NCBI GenBank assembly: GCA_965220535.1
Contig: OZ244833.1
Span: 1,984,001-2,048,000 of the forward strand
Source: HK1 sp965220535
GTDB lineage: Bacteria; Pseudomonadota; Gammaproteobacteria; HK1
DNA length: 64,000 nt
Direction of reading: 5' to 3'
Shown here: in pieces, positions 1 through 7,636 of the stretch
How the letters are laid out: every line of letters begins with the position of its first letter
Position numbering within the stretch: position 1 is the stretch's first letter
The notes under the pieces: model-generated
Told to the model about the DNA's origin: nothing
Seen by the model: only the letters and a program-made list of their open reading frames with translations
The model's database searches: none
Program-made: the position numbers and the translations under genes

Positions 1-1627
1 AGCAGATGTACTGGAAGCCCTCGGATTCGGAGGTCGTGGAAGCGAGTTGCAGTGCCAGCCCGTATTGTATTGGGTCCACGTCGGCGAAGATTGAACTGTC
101 GTGAACCAATATCGCGAATGGTTGGCCTCGACGCGCTCGAAGCGTTGCAACCATCAGGTCGAAGCAGAAGACGACCATTTGGTCGATACCGGCGCTTCCT
201 TCTTGATCGATCGAGAAGGTGAAATGGTAGCCTGAACTTTTATCGCTGACATCGATTCCCAGCTTTCCGGGGGAGCCGTACAGCTTTCGGGTGTATCCGG
301 CAAAGAGGCTGACGGCCTCGTCGACGATTTTTCGTCTGTCATCCAGATCGCACTTCAGGAGATTTATGATATGGATGATTTTCTCGGTGATCTCATCTTT
401 CATGCGATCGAGGCGCTTTCTCTCCTCGATGCGGATTTTGAGTGCTTCGGCATGGGATTCGAGTGCGCTAAGGTCGCCGCGTAAATCTGTCAGTGTTTCC
501 AATGCCCCGCTTGATTGCAGTATCTCCAGCAGTTTCTGTTTTTGATCTGACAGATCATCGATGCGGATATTGCGTGAGGCGATCTCCGAATCTAGCCGGT
601 CGATTTCCGATTGCAGAAATTCGCTGCGATTCTTGTATACCTGTCGGTGAAAATCAGCGACTTCGTTCAGAGAGCGAAGTGCTTCCTCTTTGAAGATCGC
701 ACCCGCCTCCCTCAGGACGGCTAAGGGATCTTCTTTCGGCTCATCTGGGACGCTCTTGGCGCTGAGTCGACAATACTCAAGAAGTTTTCGGTCGCTGTGA
801 TTTTCGTTGACTTGGCTATGCAGTTCGCGATCGACTTTATCTAGGCGTTTCTCGAGGGCTCGATAATTCTCGCGGACTTTGAAGCGAGACACCTCGACTC
901 TTTTTCGATTGATTCGTGCTTTGAGAAGGACTCTTTCGGCCTCCAAATCTCCAAGCGACTGCTCATTAGCCGACGCTTCTAAACCTCGGAGGGCTTTTAT
1001 GGCTGAGTTCACCTGCTTTCGCTTCACCTCATGTTCTTGAAGTTCTCGCTGTTTGGACCAGTTCAATCCTAGGAGAAACGAGGCGATCAAGCGAGTGTTC
1101 GGTTTAGGCTGCCCTTGAAACGATATCAGCGGATCGTTGAATGCAGCCTTTTCCGAGCGGACAAGATACAACAGCACTTCTCGAAAGGATGGCGAAAACT
1201 CTCCAGATGGATTTTTGGTATCAGGTACGAGCCTTGCGGACAAGGCTGACTTCCAGTCATCGAGAGATATCCGAAGGCGCTCGTCTTTTCGTTCGATCGC
1301 TTCGACTTCGATACCTGCCAAGAATGCTTCGGATACGAGCACCGTGTTCTCGCCTGTTATCCGGTCGACCATGATCGAAAGATCGTTCCACACGAAGGTT
1401 ATTCCAAAGGAAACACCCTTCGATTCCGGATGACCAAAAACCTTGTCGCGTGAAACGTTGCTGCCAAGACAAAACCGAATGATTCTGAACAGGGTCGTTT
1501 TACCTGAACCGTTCGTTCTCTCCGTCTCGTCGGAGCCCTTCGCGGTATCTGCCAAAACGATATTCATCCCAGATTTGAAATCACTGGAACGAAACCCTAC
1601 CAAATCGGATCGAATCTGTGTGATCAC
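1..1627 (-). CDS. DUF2326-type SMC-like ATPase of an ABC-three-component system (partial, C-terminus off the window)
   Basis: An open frame of 541 codons runs from a GTG at 1627 to the window edge with no stop. Near residue 30 it has a Walker A motif (NGSGKTT). A long charged, coiled-coil-like middle follows. Near the visible C-terminus is a Walker-B-like stretch ILVHDSSIF, the pattern of DUF2326 proteins, followed by VDPIQ. Family knowledge: these SMC/Rad50-like ATPases are the sensor/motor of ABC-3C systems, predicted nucleic-acid-sensing conflict systems in which an effector is released on invasion. The GTG overlaps the stop of the middle-component gene just upstream (GTGA), so the two are translationally coupled. 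The last few tens of residues are outside the window. Confidence 0.85.
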   Translation of the reverse strand, partial: MITQIRSDLVGFRSSDFKSGMNIVLADTAKGSDETERTNGSGKTTLFRIIRFCLGSNVSRDKVFGHPESKGVSFGITFVWNDLSIMVDRITGENTVLVSEAFLAGIEVEAIERKDERLRISLDDWKSALSARLVPDTKNPSGEFSPSFREVLLYLVRSEKAAFNDPLISFQGQPKPNTRLIASFLLGLNWSKQRELQEHEVKRKQVNSAIKALRGLEASANEQSLGDLEAERVLLKARINRKRVEVSRFKVRENYRALEKRLDKVDRELHSQVNENHSDRKLLEYCRLSAKSVPDEPKEDPLAVLREAGAIFKEEALRSLNEVADFHRQVYKNRSEFLQSEIDRLDSEIASRNIRIDDLSDQKQKLLEILQSSGALETLTDLRGDLSALESHAEALKIRIEERKRLDRMKDEITEKIIHIINLLKCDLDDRRKIVDEAVSLFAGYTRKLYGSPGKLGIDVSDKSSGYHFTFSIDQEGSAGIDQMVVFCFDLMVATLRARRGQPFAILVHDSSIFADVDPIQYGLALQLASTTSESEGFQYIC

Positions 1628-1869
1628 TTTTCTTTCTTTCCTGCTGAAATCAATCGCAGCACCCCGCTGTCGAATTCCAGCGCTCGTATTGCAAAAAGCA
1701 ATGTAAGGGCTGCCGCGAACCGATTGAATGTTCGAACCCTCTCGTCCGAAGACAACCGATCCCACAGAGTCGATACGGTGTCATTCGGCCGAATCTCCCT
1801 CACGACAATCGCCGCCACCCCTAAAATGGAGAAATCCAACGGGATATATTGGTTTGGCAAGATAGTCAT
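1624..1869 (-). CDS. ABC-3C middle component
   Basis: An 81-residue protein starting MTILPNQYIPLDFSILGVAA, with a hydrophobic N-terminal part and a helical remainder (TVSTLWDRL..., RFAAALTLLFAI..., GVLRLI). Length, N-terminal pattern and position directly before a DUF2326 ATPase match the middle components of ABC-3C systems, which bridge ATPase and effector. The ATG follows immediately on the TAA of an upstream remnant (TAAATG), and its own stop overlaps the ATPase start. The family call rests on context and remembered pattern; a profile search would settle it. Confidence 0.7.
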   Translation of the reverse strand: MTILPNQYIPLDFSILGVAAIVVREIRPNDTVSTLWDRLSSDERVRTFNRFAAALTLLFAIRALEFDSGVLRLISAGKKEK

Positions 1870-1986
1870 TTATGCCTCGAAAACATCGCAGATGAGGAAC
1901 CGGTGGGTCAAGATGCAGAGCCCGGCGAGTTTTTTCGGCTCCTCGCCGTTATTGCCACAAGCCCACTTCCATATTTCTGCAAGAGG
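1870..1986 (-). pseudogene. Possible C-terminal remnant of the ABC-3C effector/CTD component
   Basis: A 38-codon frame ends LCILTHRFLICDVFEA then TAA, abutting the ATG of the middle component. It is preceded in frame by TAG at 1987-1989, and the frame before that is open for only about 16 more codons. ABC-3C operons usually run effector(CTD)-middle component-ATPase, so a truncated effector tail is expected exactly here. No longer coding frame is visible in 1990-2185 on this strand. Assignment is by position and general look only; it could also be the end of an unrelated gene. Confidence 0.35.
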
Positions 1987-2185
1987 CTAGATCAGCCTGT
2001 GTTGATTATATTCCTTGAATTTTCGAAGCGATCGTTGTTAACTCATCTATAATATTTAATATTCTGAATCTGATAAGCAAATTCCCTTTCATCGTGTTAT
2101 CCGCGACTATGAAACGCCTCTATCGTCCTCTATAATCAGTTCCCGAGCGGCGTCTCGAACAGATCAAAGGCGAGGGAAATCTTTC

Positions 2186-2584
2186 ATGAGATGCATCGAC
2201 CGATTGCAAGAATTGTCCAAGATCGAAAAAGGATGGTTGGGAAACGATCAGGGCGAACGAATCACTCATCTGTCGATATCGCGAGCGAGACGACTGATTT
2301 CCATGCGCGTTGATCTCGCTAGGCTCTTTCGTACTTTCCCCACCGAGGATGGCGGCATCTCATTGGAGTTCGACAAAGATAGTTGGAGTTTCGCCGTCGA
2401 GATCATGCCCGATGGCTCGGTGGAAATCGATGGAAGTTCGGAAGATGGTGATGTGTTCGAAGCCCGATCGTTCGAAGGTCTCTCGAAAGATTTTTTCGAA
2501 GCGTTCGATAACATGGTATCGGTGGCCTTTGACAACGATCGAAGACAAGCCCCCTTCAATAGGCGAAGCCTTTCGCGACTTTGA
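2186..2584 (+). CDS. Conserved-looking hypothetical protein upstream of orphan DUF6088 antitoxin
   Basis: A 132-residue soluble, acidic protein. It opens with a helix (RLQELSKIEKGWLGNDQGE), then LFRTFPTEDGGISLEF and SWSFAVEIMPDGSVEI, a GW...TxxGGxxxEw...VEI..DG pattern that I recall from small proteins of unknown function in accessory regions. The ATG has an AGGGA Shine-Dalgarno about 8 nt upstream, and a perfect -10 TATAAT lies at 2131-2136 (the -35 is poor). The antitoxin copy starts 5-23 nt downstream, so the two probably form one transcript. No function can be assigned. Confidence 0.6.
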   Translation: MRCIDRLQELSKIEKGWLGNDQGERITHLSISRARRLISMRVDLARLFRTFPTEDGGISLEFDKDSWSFAVEIMPDGSVEIDGSSEDGDVFEARSFEGLSKDFFEAFDNMVSVAFDNDRRQAPFNRRSLSRL

Positions 2585-2607
2585 CTCCCATGCGCCGGAA
2601 TCTGCTC

Positions 2608-3204
2608 ATGAAACGGCTGACTGAAAAGATCTTGGCCCATGCGGAGCAACTCTCGGAGGGAACCCCATTGGTGGCAAAGAATCTGCTTCACCTCGGCACC
2701 CGTGCCGGAGTGGATCAGGCTTTGTCCCGCTTGGCCAAGCGCGGGAAACTGATCCGTGTCGGGCGGGGCATCTACTTTCTGCCGGTGACGAGCAGGTTCG
2801 GCACGCACTTGCCTCCGGTAGGACTAGCAATCAAGGAGCTCGCGGCGCAGCGGGGAGAAACCATCGTTCCGAACGGCGCGGCGGCTGCAAATATGCTCAG
2901 GCTGTCGACACAAATACCGATTCGTTACCTCTACCTGACTTCCGGTCGTAGTCAAACGCTCATGTTCGGCAAGCAGAAGGTAGAGCTGCGGCATGCGCCG
3001 TCTTGGCAGCTGCTCTTCGCTAACCGTCCTGCGGGAAAGGCTATTCGCGCTTTGAACTATTTCGGTCCCGATCATGCAGAAAGAGCATTCAAGACACTGA
3101 AGCGAACGCTTCCTCCGACAGAGATCGACGACATGGTTGCAGCCGCACCCCAACTTCCGACTTGGCTGGCCCAAGTCATCACTGGGACGGCGACCCATTC
3201 TTGA
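2608..3204 (+). CDS. DUF6088-family AbiEi-like type IV antitoxin, orphan copy
   Basis: About 198 residues, close to identical over most of its length to the antitoxin at 3506. It has an N-terminal winged-helix region (LGTRAGVDQALSRLAKRGKLIRVGRGIYF) and a C-terminal antitoxin domain. In type IV systems of the AbiE group the antitoxin is a transcriptional autorepressor that counters the nucleotidyltransferase toxin without binding it directly. No toxin gene follows this copy, only two tiny ORFs. ATG 2608 was chosen by alignment with the second copy; in-frame ATG 2590 and TTG 2581 are alternatives. It may act as an anti-addiction module or be a leftover of tandem duplication. Confidence 0.8.
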   Translation: MKRLTEKILAHAEQLSEGTPLVAKNLLHLGTRAGVDQALSRLAKRGKLIRVGRGIYFLPVTSRFGTHLPPVGLAIKELAAQRGETIVPNGAAAANMLRLSTQIPIRYLYLTSGRSQTLMFGKQKVELRHAPSWQLLFANRPAGKAIRALNYFGPDHAERAFKTLKRTLPPTEIDDMVAAAPQLPTWLAQVITGTATHS

Positions 3205-3239
3205 ACGGTTCATGTTTTGGTCGTAGGAGGACCAACGAT

Positions 3240-3403
3240 ATGCGACAAGAGAGCAACCGATCGTACGAGAGACGGAGAAATTCACGATGAAAGAGAACAA
3301 CGCCAAGTGCGCAGAAATCAATTCCGAGAAGGCTTCGCTTAGAGGTTCAATCGATTCGTTCGAAAATCTACGACTGACGGGGTCGCGCAGGCTAGGAGAC
3401 TGA
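3240..3403 (+). other. Two tiny ATGA-coupled ORFs after the orphan antitoxin
   Basis: A perfect AGGAGG at 3225-3230 precedes an ATG at 3240 (16 codons, starts MRQESNRSYERR). Its stop overlaps the next ATG at 3287 (38 codons, starts MKENNAKCAEI). They occupy the place of the toxin gene behind the first antitoxin, but neither resembles the toxin N-terminus. They may be remnants or chance. The rest of 3205-3450 shows nothing else. Confidence 0.2.
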
Positions 3404-3450
3404 GGTGAGGGCTATTCAAAGTGAAGATGTGGATTTTGCGTCATAGAACA

Positions 3451-3495
3451 TTGCCAACTGTCAGAAAAATGCATATAATTCTGACAGACTGACAG
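3451..3495 (+). promoter_or_regulatory. Sigma-70 promoter with overlapping inverted-repeat operator of the toxin-antitoxin operon
   Basis: TTGCCA (3451-3456), a 17-bp spacer and TATAAT (3474-3479) form a near-consensus promoter. CTGTCAG (3458-3464) and its reverse complement CTGACAG (3481-3487) flank the -10, and a second CTGACAG follows at 3489-3495. AbiEi-type antitoxins repress their own operon through inverted repeats overlapping the promoter, so these heptamers are the likely operator. AGGAG at 3494-3498 is the ribosome binding site of the antitoxin. Confidence 0.75.
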
Positions 3496-3505
3496 GAGAT
3501 TGATC

Positions 3506-4102
3506 ATGAAACGACTGACTGAAAAGATCTTGGCCCATGCCAAGCAACTCCCGGAAGGCACCCCGTTGGTGGCGAAGGGGCTGCTTCACCTCGGCACCCG
3601 TGCCGGGGTGGACCAAGCATTGTCCCGTTTGGCCAAGCGCGAGAAACTGATCCGTGCCGGGCGGGGCATCTACTTTCTGCCGGTGACGGGCAGGTTCGGC
3701 ACGCACTCGCCTTCGGTAGGGCTAGCAATCAAGGAGCTGGCGGCGCAGCGGGGAGAAACCATCGTTCCGAACGGAGGGGCAGCTGCAAACTGGCTAAGAC
3801 TGACGACGCAAGTCCCGATTCGTTATGTTTACTTGACTTCTGGCCGCAGTCGGACACTCATGTTCGGCAAACAAAAGGTCGAACTGCTGCATGCGCCGTC
3901 TTGGCAGCTGAGATTTGCCAATCGCCCTGCGGGAAAGGCTATCCGCGCCTTGGATTGGCTCGGCCCCGACCATGCCGAAAAAGCACTCAAGACTCTGAGG
4001 AAAACGCTTCCTTCGGCAGAATTCAAAGACATGGTTGCAGCCGCACCTCAACTTCCGACTTGGCTGGCTCAAGTCATAACAGGAGCGGTAACCCATGCCT
4101 GA
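3506..4102 (+). CDS. DUF6088-family AbiEi-like type IV antitoxin, operonic copy
   Basis: A 198-residue protein with an N-terminal winged-helix domain (about residues 1-65) and a C-terminal antitoxin domain. The ATG at 3506 has AGGAG 7 nt upstream and a strong operator-promoter just before it. Its stop lies inside the toxin gene (8-bp overlap), the usual coupled arrangement. Expected role: repress the operon and neutralise the AbiEii toxin, giving abortive-infection-type phage defence or stabilisation of the locus. The paralogue at 2608 lacks this operator. Confidence 0.9.
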   Translation: MKRLTEKILAHAKQLPEGTPLVAKGLLHLGTRAGVDQALSRLAKREKLIRAGRGIYFLPVTGRFGTHSPSVGLAIKELAAQRGETIVPNGGAAANWLRLTTQVPIRYVYLTSGRSRTLMFGKQKVELLHAPSWQLRFANRPAGKAIRALDWLGPDHAEKALKTLRKTLPSAEFKDMVAAAPQLPTWLAQVITGAVTHA

Positions 4103-5117
4103 GCCATTCCTGTCTCTGTCGGTGAAGGACCGGCAAAGTGCGATCAAACAAGCAGCCGAACGTCTAGGTCATTTTGCCAACATTCTCGAAAAAGACGTCT
4201 GGGTGGTCTGGTCGCTGCAGACCTTATTTGAATCTGCGTTCGGCGAGAATCTTGTGTTCAAGGGTGGAACATCGTTGTCAAAGGCATATGATGTAATTAA
4301 GCGCTTCTCGGAAGATGTCGATATCACTTACGACATCCGTGCGATTGCCCCTGAATTGGTGGGCAACAACGATGAAGGCTTGCCGAGTACCCGAAGCCAA
4401 GAAAAACGCTGGTCGAAAGAAGCCCGCGGCCGTTTGGCTAAATGGGTCAAAGGCGAGGCACAGTCGTATTTGAAGAATGCTATCACCGCGCAAAATTTAT
4501 CCGCGAGGGTATACGCTGAAGGCGAAAAGATCTTCATCGATTACGAATCAATAAACCCATCGGACAACGATTATGTTGTCCCAATCGTCACCTTGGAATT
4601 CGGTGCTCGCTCGACCGGCGAGCCTTCCGCCTTGCGTGATGTGAAATGTGACATGGATGGATTCATTGACGGAGTCTTGCTCCCAAAGGCAAAACCACGG
4701 GTGATGCATGCGGAAAGGACCTTTTGGGAAAAGATAACGGCGGTCCACGTCTTTTGTCTTCAGCAGCGTCTACGAAGCGAACGTCTCGCGCGGCATTGGC
4801 ACGATTTGGTCCGCCTTGATGATGCGGGCATAGCGGATGCTGCATTGAATGACCGAGCCCTTGCCGAATCGGTCGTGAAGCACAAAGCGATGTTCTTCCG
4901 CATGAAGGCATTCAATGGCGAACCCATCGACTACGACGATGTCACTAACGGAAAACTGAAGCTGGTTCCGAACAGCGATCTTCGCTCGGCCCTTGAAGCC
5001 GATTACCAACACATGACCAAGACTGGTTTTTTGTTTGGTGACGCTGAGACTTTCGAGACGTTAATGGAGCGATGCGCGGAAATCGAAAAGCGCGCCAACC
5101 AAATAGCGCTTGAATGA
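4095..5117 (+). CDS. AbiEii/AbiGii-family nucleotidyltransferase toxin
   Basis: A 340-residue toxin of the DUF1814/AbiEii family. Motif I is GGTSLSK (residues 57-63) with FSEDVDIT following (about 71-78), the G-S...D-x-D signature of pol-beta-like nucleotidyltransferases. ERTFWEK lies near 207-213, a conserved family segment. Known members transfer nucleotides to RNA (tRNA acceptor ends in MenT/AbiEii homologues) and stop growth. AGGAG at 4081-4085 precedes the ATG, which overlaps the antitoxin end. All catalytic motifs are present, so it appears active. A strong hairpin terminator follows at 5225. Confidence 0.92.
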   Translation: MPEPFLSLSVKDRQSAIKQAAERLGHFANILEKDVWVVWSLQTLFESAFGENLVFKGGTSLSKAYDVIKRFSEDVDITYDIRAIAPELVGNNDEGLPSTRSQEKRWSKEARGRLAKWVKGEAQSYLKNAITAQNLSARVYAEGEKIFIDYESINPSDNDYVVPIVTLEFGARSTGEPSALRDVKCDMDGFIDGVLLPKAKPRVMHAERTFWEKITAVHVFCLQQRLRSERLARHWHDLVRLDDAGIADAALNDRALAESVVKHKAMFFRMKAFNGEPIDYDDVTNGKLKLVPNSDLRSALEADYQHMTKTGFLFGDAETFETLMERCAEIEKRANQIALE

Positions 5118-5224
5118 GAATCTCTCCACCCAAGTCCGCATGCTGGCACAGTTGCCAATCCGAAGCGAATGTCCTGCAAAATCTTCTCCGCGAACGGATA
5201 GCGACAATCTCGTGCACGCCAACG

Positions 5225-5260
5225 AAAAGCCGGACGGTTCGAAAGGAGCGTCCGGCTTTT
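5225..5260. terminator. Bidirectional rho-independent terminator after the toxin gene
   Basis: AAAAGCCGGACG (5225-5236) and CGTCCGGCTTTT (5249-5260) form a perfect 12-bp stem around a 12-nt loop, with A/T runs on both sides. It ends the toxin operon and could also end minus-strand transcripts. Confidence 0.9.
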
Positions 5261-5316
5261 CCGTGCACTCATCTTCAAGCGCGGGGTCGATTGTCGGTTT
5301 AAAACCACTAGACCTA

Positions 5317-5700
5317 TCAGCCGATAACGCCGCCATCGTTGCGGACGATAGCAACCACGGAGGAACGCGGTACTGCATCACCGCCTTGCGGCCAGTGGCT
5401 GTCGCCATCCTCACCGGGGTGTTGCACGCCGATGAGCATGGTTTTTCGATCGCCGCTCTAGCAGATGCCGGTGATCTCGCACTCTTTGGGACCGACCAAA
5501 AAGCGGGGAATCTGACCGGTCTCGGTATTGGCCAACAACATTTGGTTGTTGCCTTGGCCAGCGAATTCGTCCTTGTTGCTGTAGTTGCCGTCGGTCTGAA
5601 TCCACAGCCCGCCTTTGGAGTCGAACTTGAGTCCGTCCGGTGAGTTGAAAATGTTGTCGGCATTCGCGGGTGGGCATGGTGGCGTGACAAACGGAAAGGC
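5317..5700 (-). pseudogene. PhoX/DUF839 alkaline phosphatase, C-terminal fragment
   Basis: The minus frame reads NIFNSPDGLKFDSKGGLWIQ, then FAGQGNNQMLLANTETGQI, RFLVGPKECEITGIC, an in-frame TAG near 5462, and after it TMLIGVQHPGEDGDSHWPQG and ending NDGGVIG with a stop at 5317-5319. This is the diagnostic C-terminus of PhoX-type (DUF839) calcium-dependent phosphatases. The N-terminal several hundred residues are missing and the TAG interrupts the rest, so it is a decayed fragment wedged between defence genes. Confidence 0.85.
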
Positions 5701-5718
5701 ACTATATCTGCGTGGGCA

Positions 5719-5812
5719 ATGACGGTCTGGACAATTTCGGAGGCGAGATAGGGCAGATAGACGAGTTTTTTATGATTTGCCGTTCGAAGCCTGATTGTCT
5801 TTCGGGTGAACG
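5719..5812 (+). pseudogene. Possible Phd/YefM antitoxin remnant
   Basis: ATG at 5719 starts MTVWTISEAR, a typical opening of Phd/YefM antitoxins, but the frame stops at once (TAG). The next frame continues GQIDEFFMICRSKP before its own stop. A single frameshift would join the two pieces. Only about 30 residues remain, so this is tentative. Confidence 0.3.
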
Positions 5813-5858
5813 ATGAAAACGATATCCGACACTTGGGCACATTCCAATCCACATGAAA

Positions 5859-7406
5859 TCAAGCTACCGCCCGGGATCGCTGCTCATTCCATTCTTCCAT
5901 CTGATCTGGCAATTCGTCTGACCATCCGGGAATCATGGATAGGCCGTTAGAGCGTCCATTCGATGACTTCCCGAAATTCCGCTTGGTAAATACCAAGGCG
6001 TAGTCGGATTTCAGGCTCTTCTTGCGGTTGTCTTGAAGGACCGATCCGGCGGAATAAATGCATGGAAATCGCCCGACATAATTCAGTGGCTTCGTCTTGT
6101 GACGTTTCCCGCTATTGCTTATATTGCGTAGAGCTGCCCATTGCTCTCGTTGTCGTGCATTGAACAGGACTACCAAGAAGCCCGATGGCGATAAGAGTCT
6201 TGGGATATCATCGAAGAACTCCGTCATCGCCGCAGCGTAACTATCTGCTGTTTTTCCACGCTCTTTTGCGTTCGAGAAGACGATTTCACGATCGAAATTG
6301 ACTTCGGCTCCGAGGATGCCATTCCAAAATTCACTTAGTTCCAAATAAGGAACACGGTCGCTGTGGGGCGGATCGGTAATGATCAGATCGACCGATCGAT
6401 CCGGTAACGATTCCATTTTCTGTCGGCAATCTCCGCAGAAAAGATAGGTTTGCGCGACATTCTCCAGAACGTCGTTCGCAGTATCGGAAATCTGTGTCGA
6501 TGCTAGTGGATCTCCATCTTTCAGTGCCCGAGCCAGTTTGGATGCGCGGCGCTCGAAGCAGTTCCACACATTCACTTCGAAATGGAGTTTCGGTCTCCAG
6601 TATCCGATAACCCAACTCCCTACCTCCACCTTCGATGCCTTTTCTCCGGTCGTCTTTCCTCTCCCGGTAACGGCAAATACCATCTTGGTCATTTGACCTG
6701 ACGCAGCGGTCAAACAAAGCATCAAGGTAGTGCGAACATCAGGAGGAAAGCCGTCAATCGCTTCGATTAGCATATCAAGATTTCGTTGTGCGCGACCGGT
6801 CATGATATCGTCGAGTGACATCTCGGGAGCGGCATTTATTCGTTTGTTGGTGAAGAACCGAGGCGAGCGTGCATATCGACTATTATAACGGCTGAACGAC
6901 TCGCTCAATCTATGATCATGCTGCGTAGGTTTGCGTTCCTCTCGCGCTCTGCCTTTCGAGCCTCGTACCCACACTTGAGCGATTTTATCTTCGTTCCATA
7001 GAAAATGTGTCGCTACTTTATCGTCGCTCATGCGATAACTATCCAAAATTCGATTCTTCACGGAATGCTCTATATCAAAGAGCGCCGCTCGCACATCATC
7101 GACCGAGGGAGGGTGAACCAACATGCGGGTAAGCGCTATTGCGATCGGATTGATGTCGAACCCGATGAAGCGCCGACTACGTAAGAGCGCTTCGCGCGCA
7201 GCCGTACCTGATCCGACAAAGGGATCGAAGACTACCTGACCGGGTTTGGTCAATCGCTCGATGACATACGCAAGCGGCTCGTGAGGCTTTTTGCCCCAGT
7301 ATTTGTGGAAGCCATAAAGCCCTTTGTATCCGGCCGGTGCCGCCGCCACTGCCGCGCTTATCGGATCTTGTATTTCCATGAAACCGAACGCCTTCTGTCT
7401 TTGCAT
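5859..7406 (-). CDS. Site-specific DNA methyltransferase (amino-methyltransferase, solitary)
   Basis: A 515-residue protein with the AdoMet-binding motif DPFVGSGT (residues 61-68) followed by RRFIGFDINPIAI, and a catalytic motif IV written as TDPPHSD (DPPH at 345-348) instead of the usual DPPY. Motif I before motif IV with about 280 residues between them suggests a large inserted target-recognition region. It should methylate adenine N6 or cytosine N4 in DNA. No restriction gene partners it directly; hsdR lies 230 bp upstream in the same direction. A GGAAGG ribosome site sits about 8 nt before the ATG. It could be a solitary epigenetic or anti-restriction methylase, or part of a BREX/DISARM-like remnant. 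Confidence 0.85.
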   Translation of the reverse strand: MQRQKAFGFMEIQDPISAAVAAAPAGYKGLYGFHKYWGKKPHEPLAYVIERLTKPGQVVFDPFVGSGTAAREALLRSRRFIGFDINPIAIALTRMLVHPPSVDDVRAALFDIEHSVKNRILDSYRMSDDKVATHFLWNEDKIAQVWVRGSKGRAREERKPTQHDHRLSESFSRYNSRYARSPRFFTNKRINAAPEMSLDDIMTGRAQRNLDMLIEAIDGFPPDVRTTLMLCLTAASGQMTKMVFAVTGRGKTTGEKASKVEVGSWVIGYWRPKLHFEVNVWNCFERRASKLARALKDGDPLASTQISDTANDVLENVAQTYLFCGDCRQKMESLPDRSVDLIITDPPHSDRVPYLELSEFWNGILGAEVNFDREIVFSNAKERGKTADSYAAAMTEFFDDIPRLLSPSGFLVVLFNARQREQWAALRNISNSGKRHKTKPLNYVGRFPCIYSAGSVLQDNRKKSLKSDYALVFTKRNFGKSSNGRSNGLSMIPGWSDELPDQMEEWNEQRSRAVA

Positions 7407-7636
7407 ATCATCACCCTTCCTTGCGATACCGGGCTCCGATGCCGCTGCTGTACGGTGCTAAGATCGATTGCATTTCCTATCTGAATATCATAACTTTGAA
7501 ATGACAACCATTCGGAGGAACGCCACCTTTCTCCTTGATCATCAACCGATCTAGCCACTCACTGCTAGGATACAGGAATCCGCCGGCGATGCAATATATT
7601 CGATATGCGCTATGGGCTTTGTCGCCGTAGGGAGGT

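Noticed and set aside
5460..5464. TAG in the PhoX frame as a recoded codon
   Set aside because: The gene is also truncated at the 5' end and has no start, so decay explains it.
5110..5643. 177-codon plus-strand ORF after the toxin
   Set aside because: It is antisense to the PhoX fragment, whose minus-strand translation has clear family motifs.
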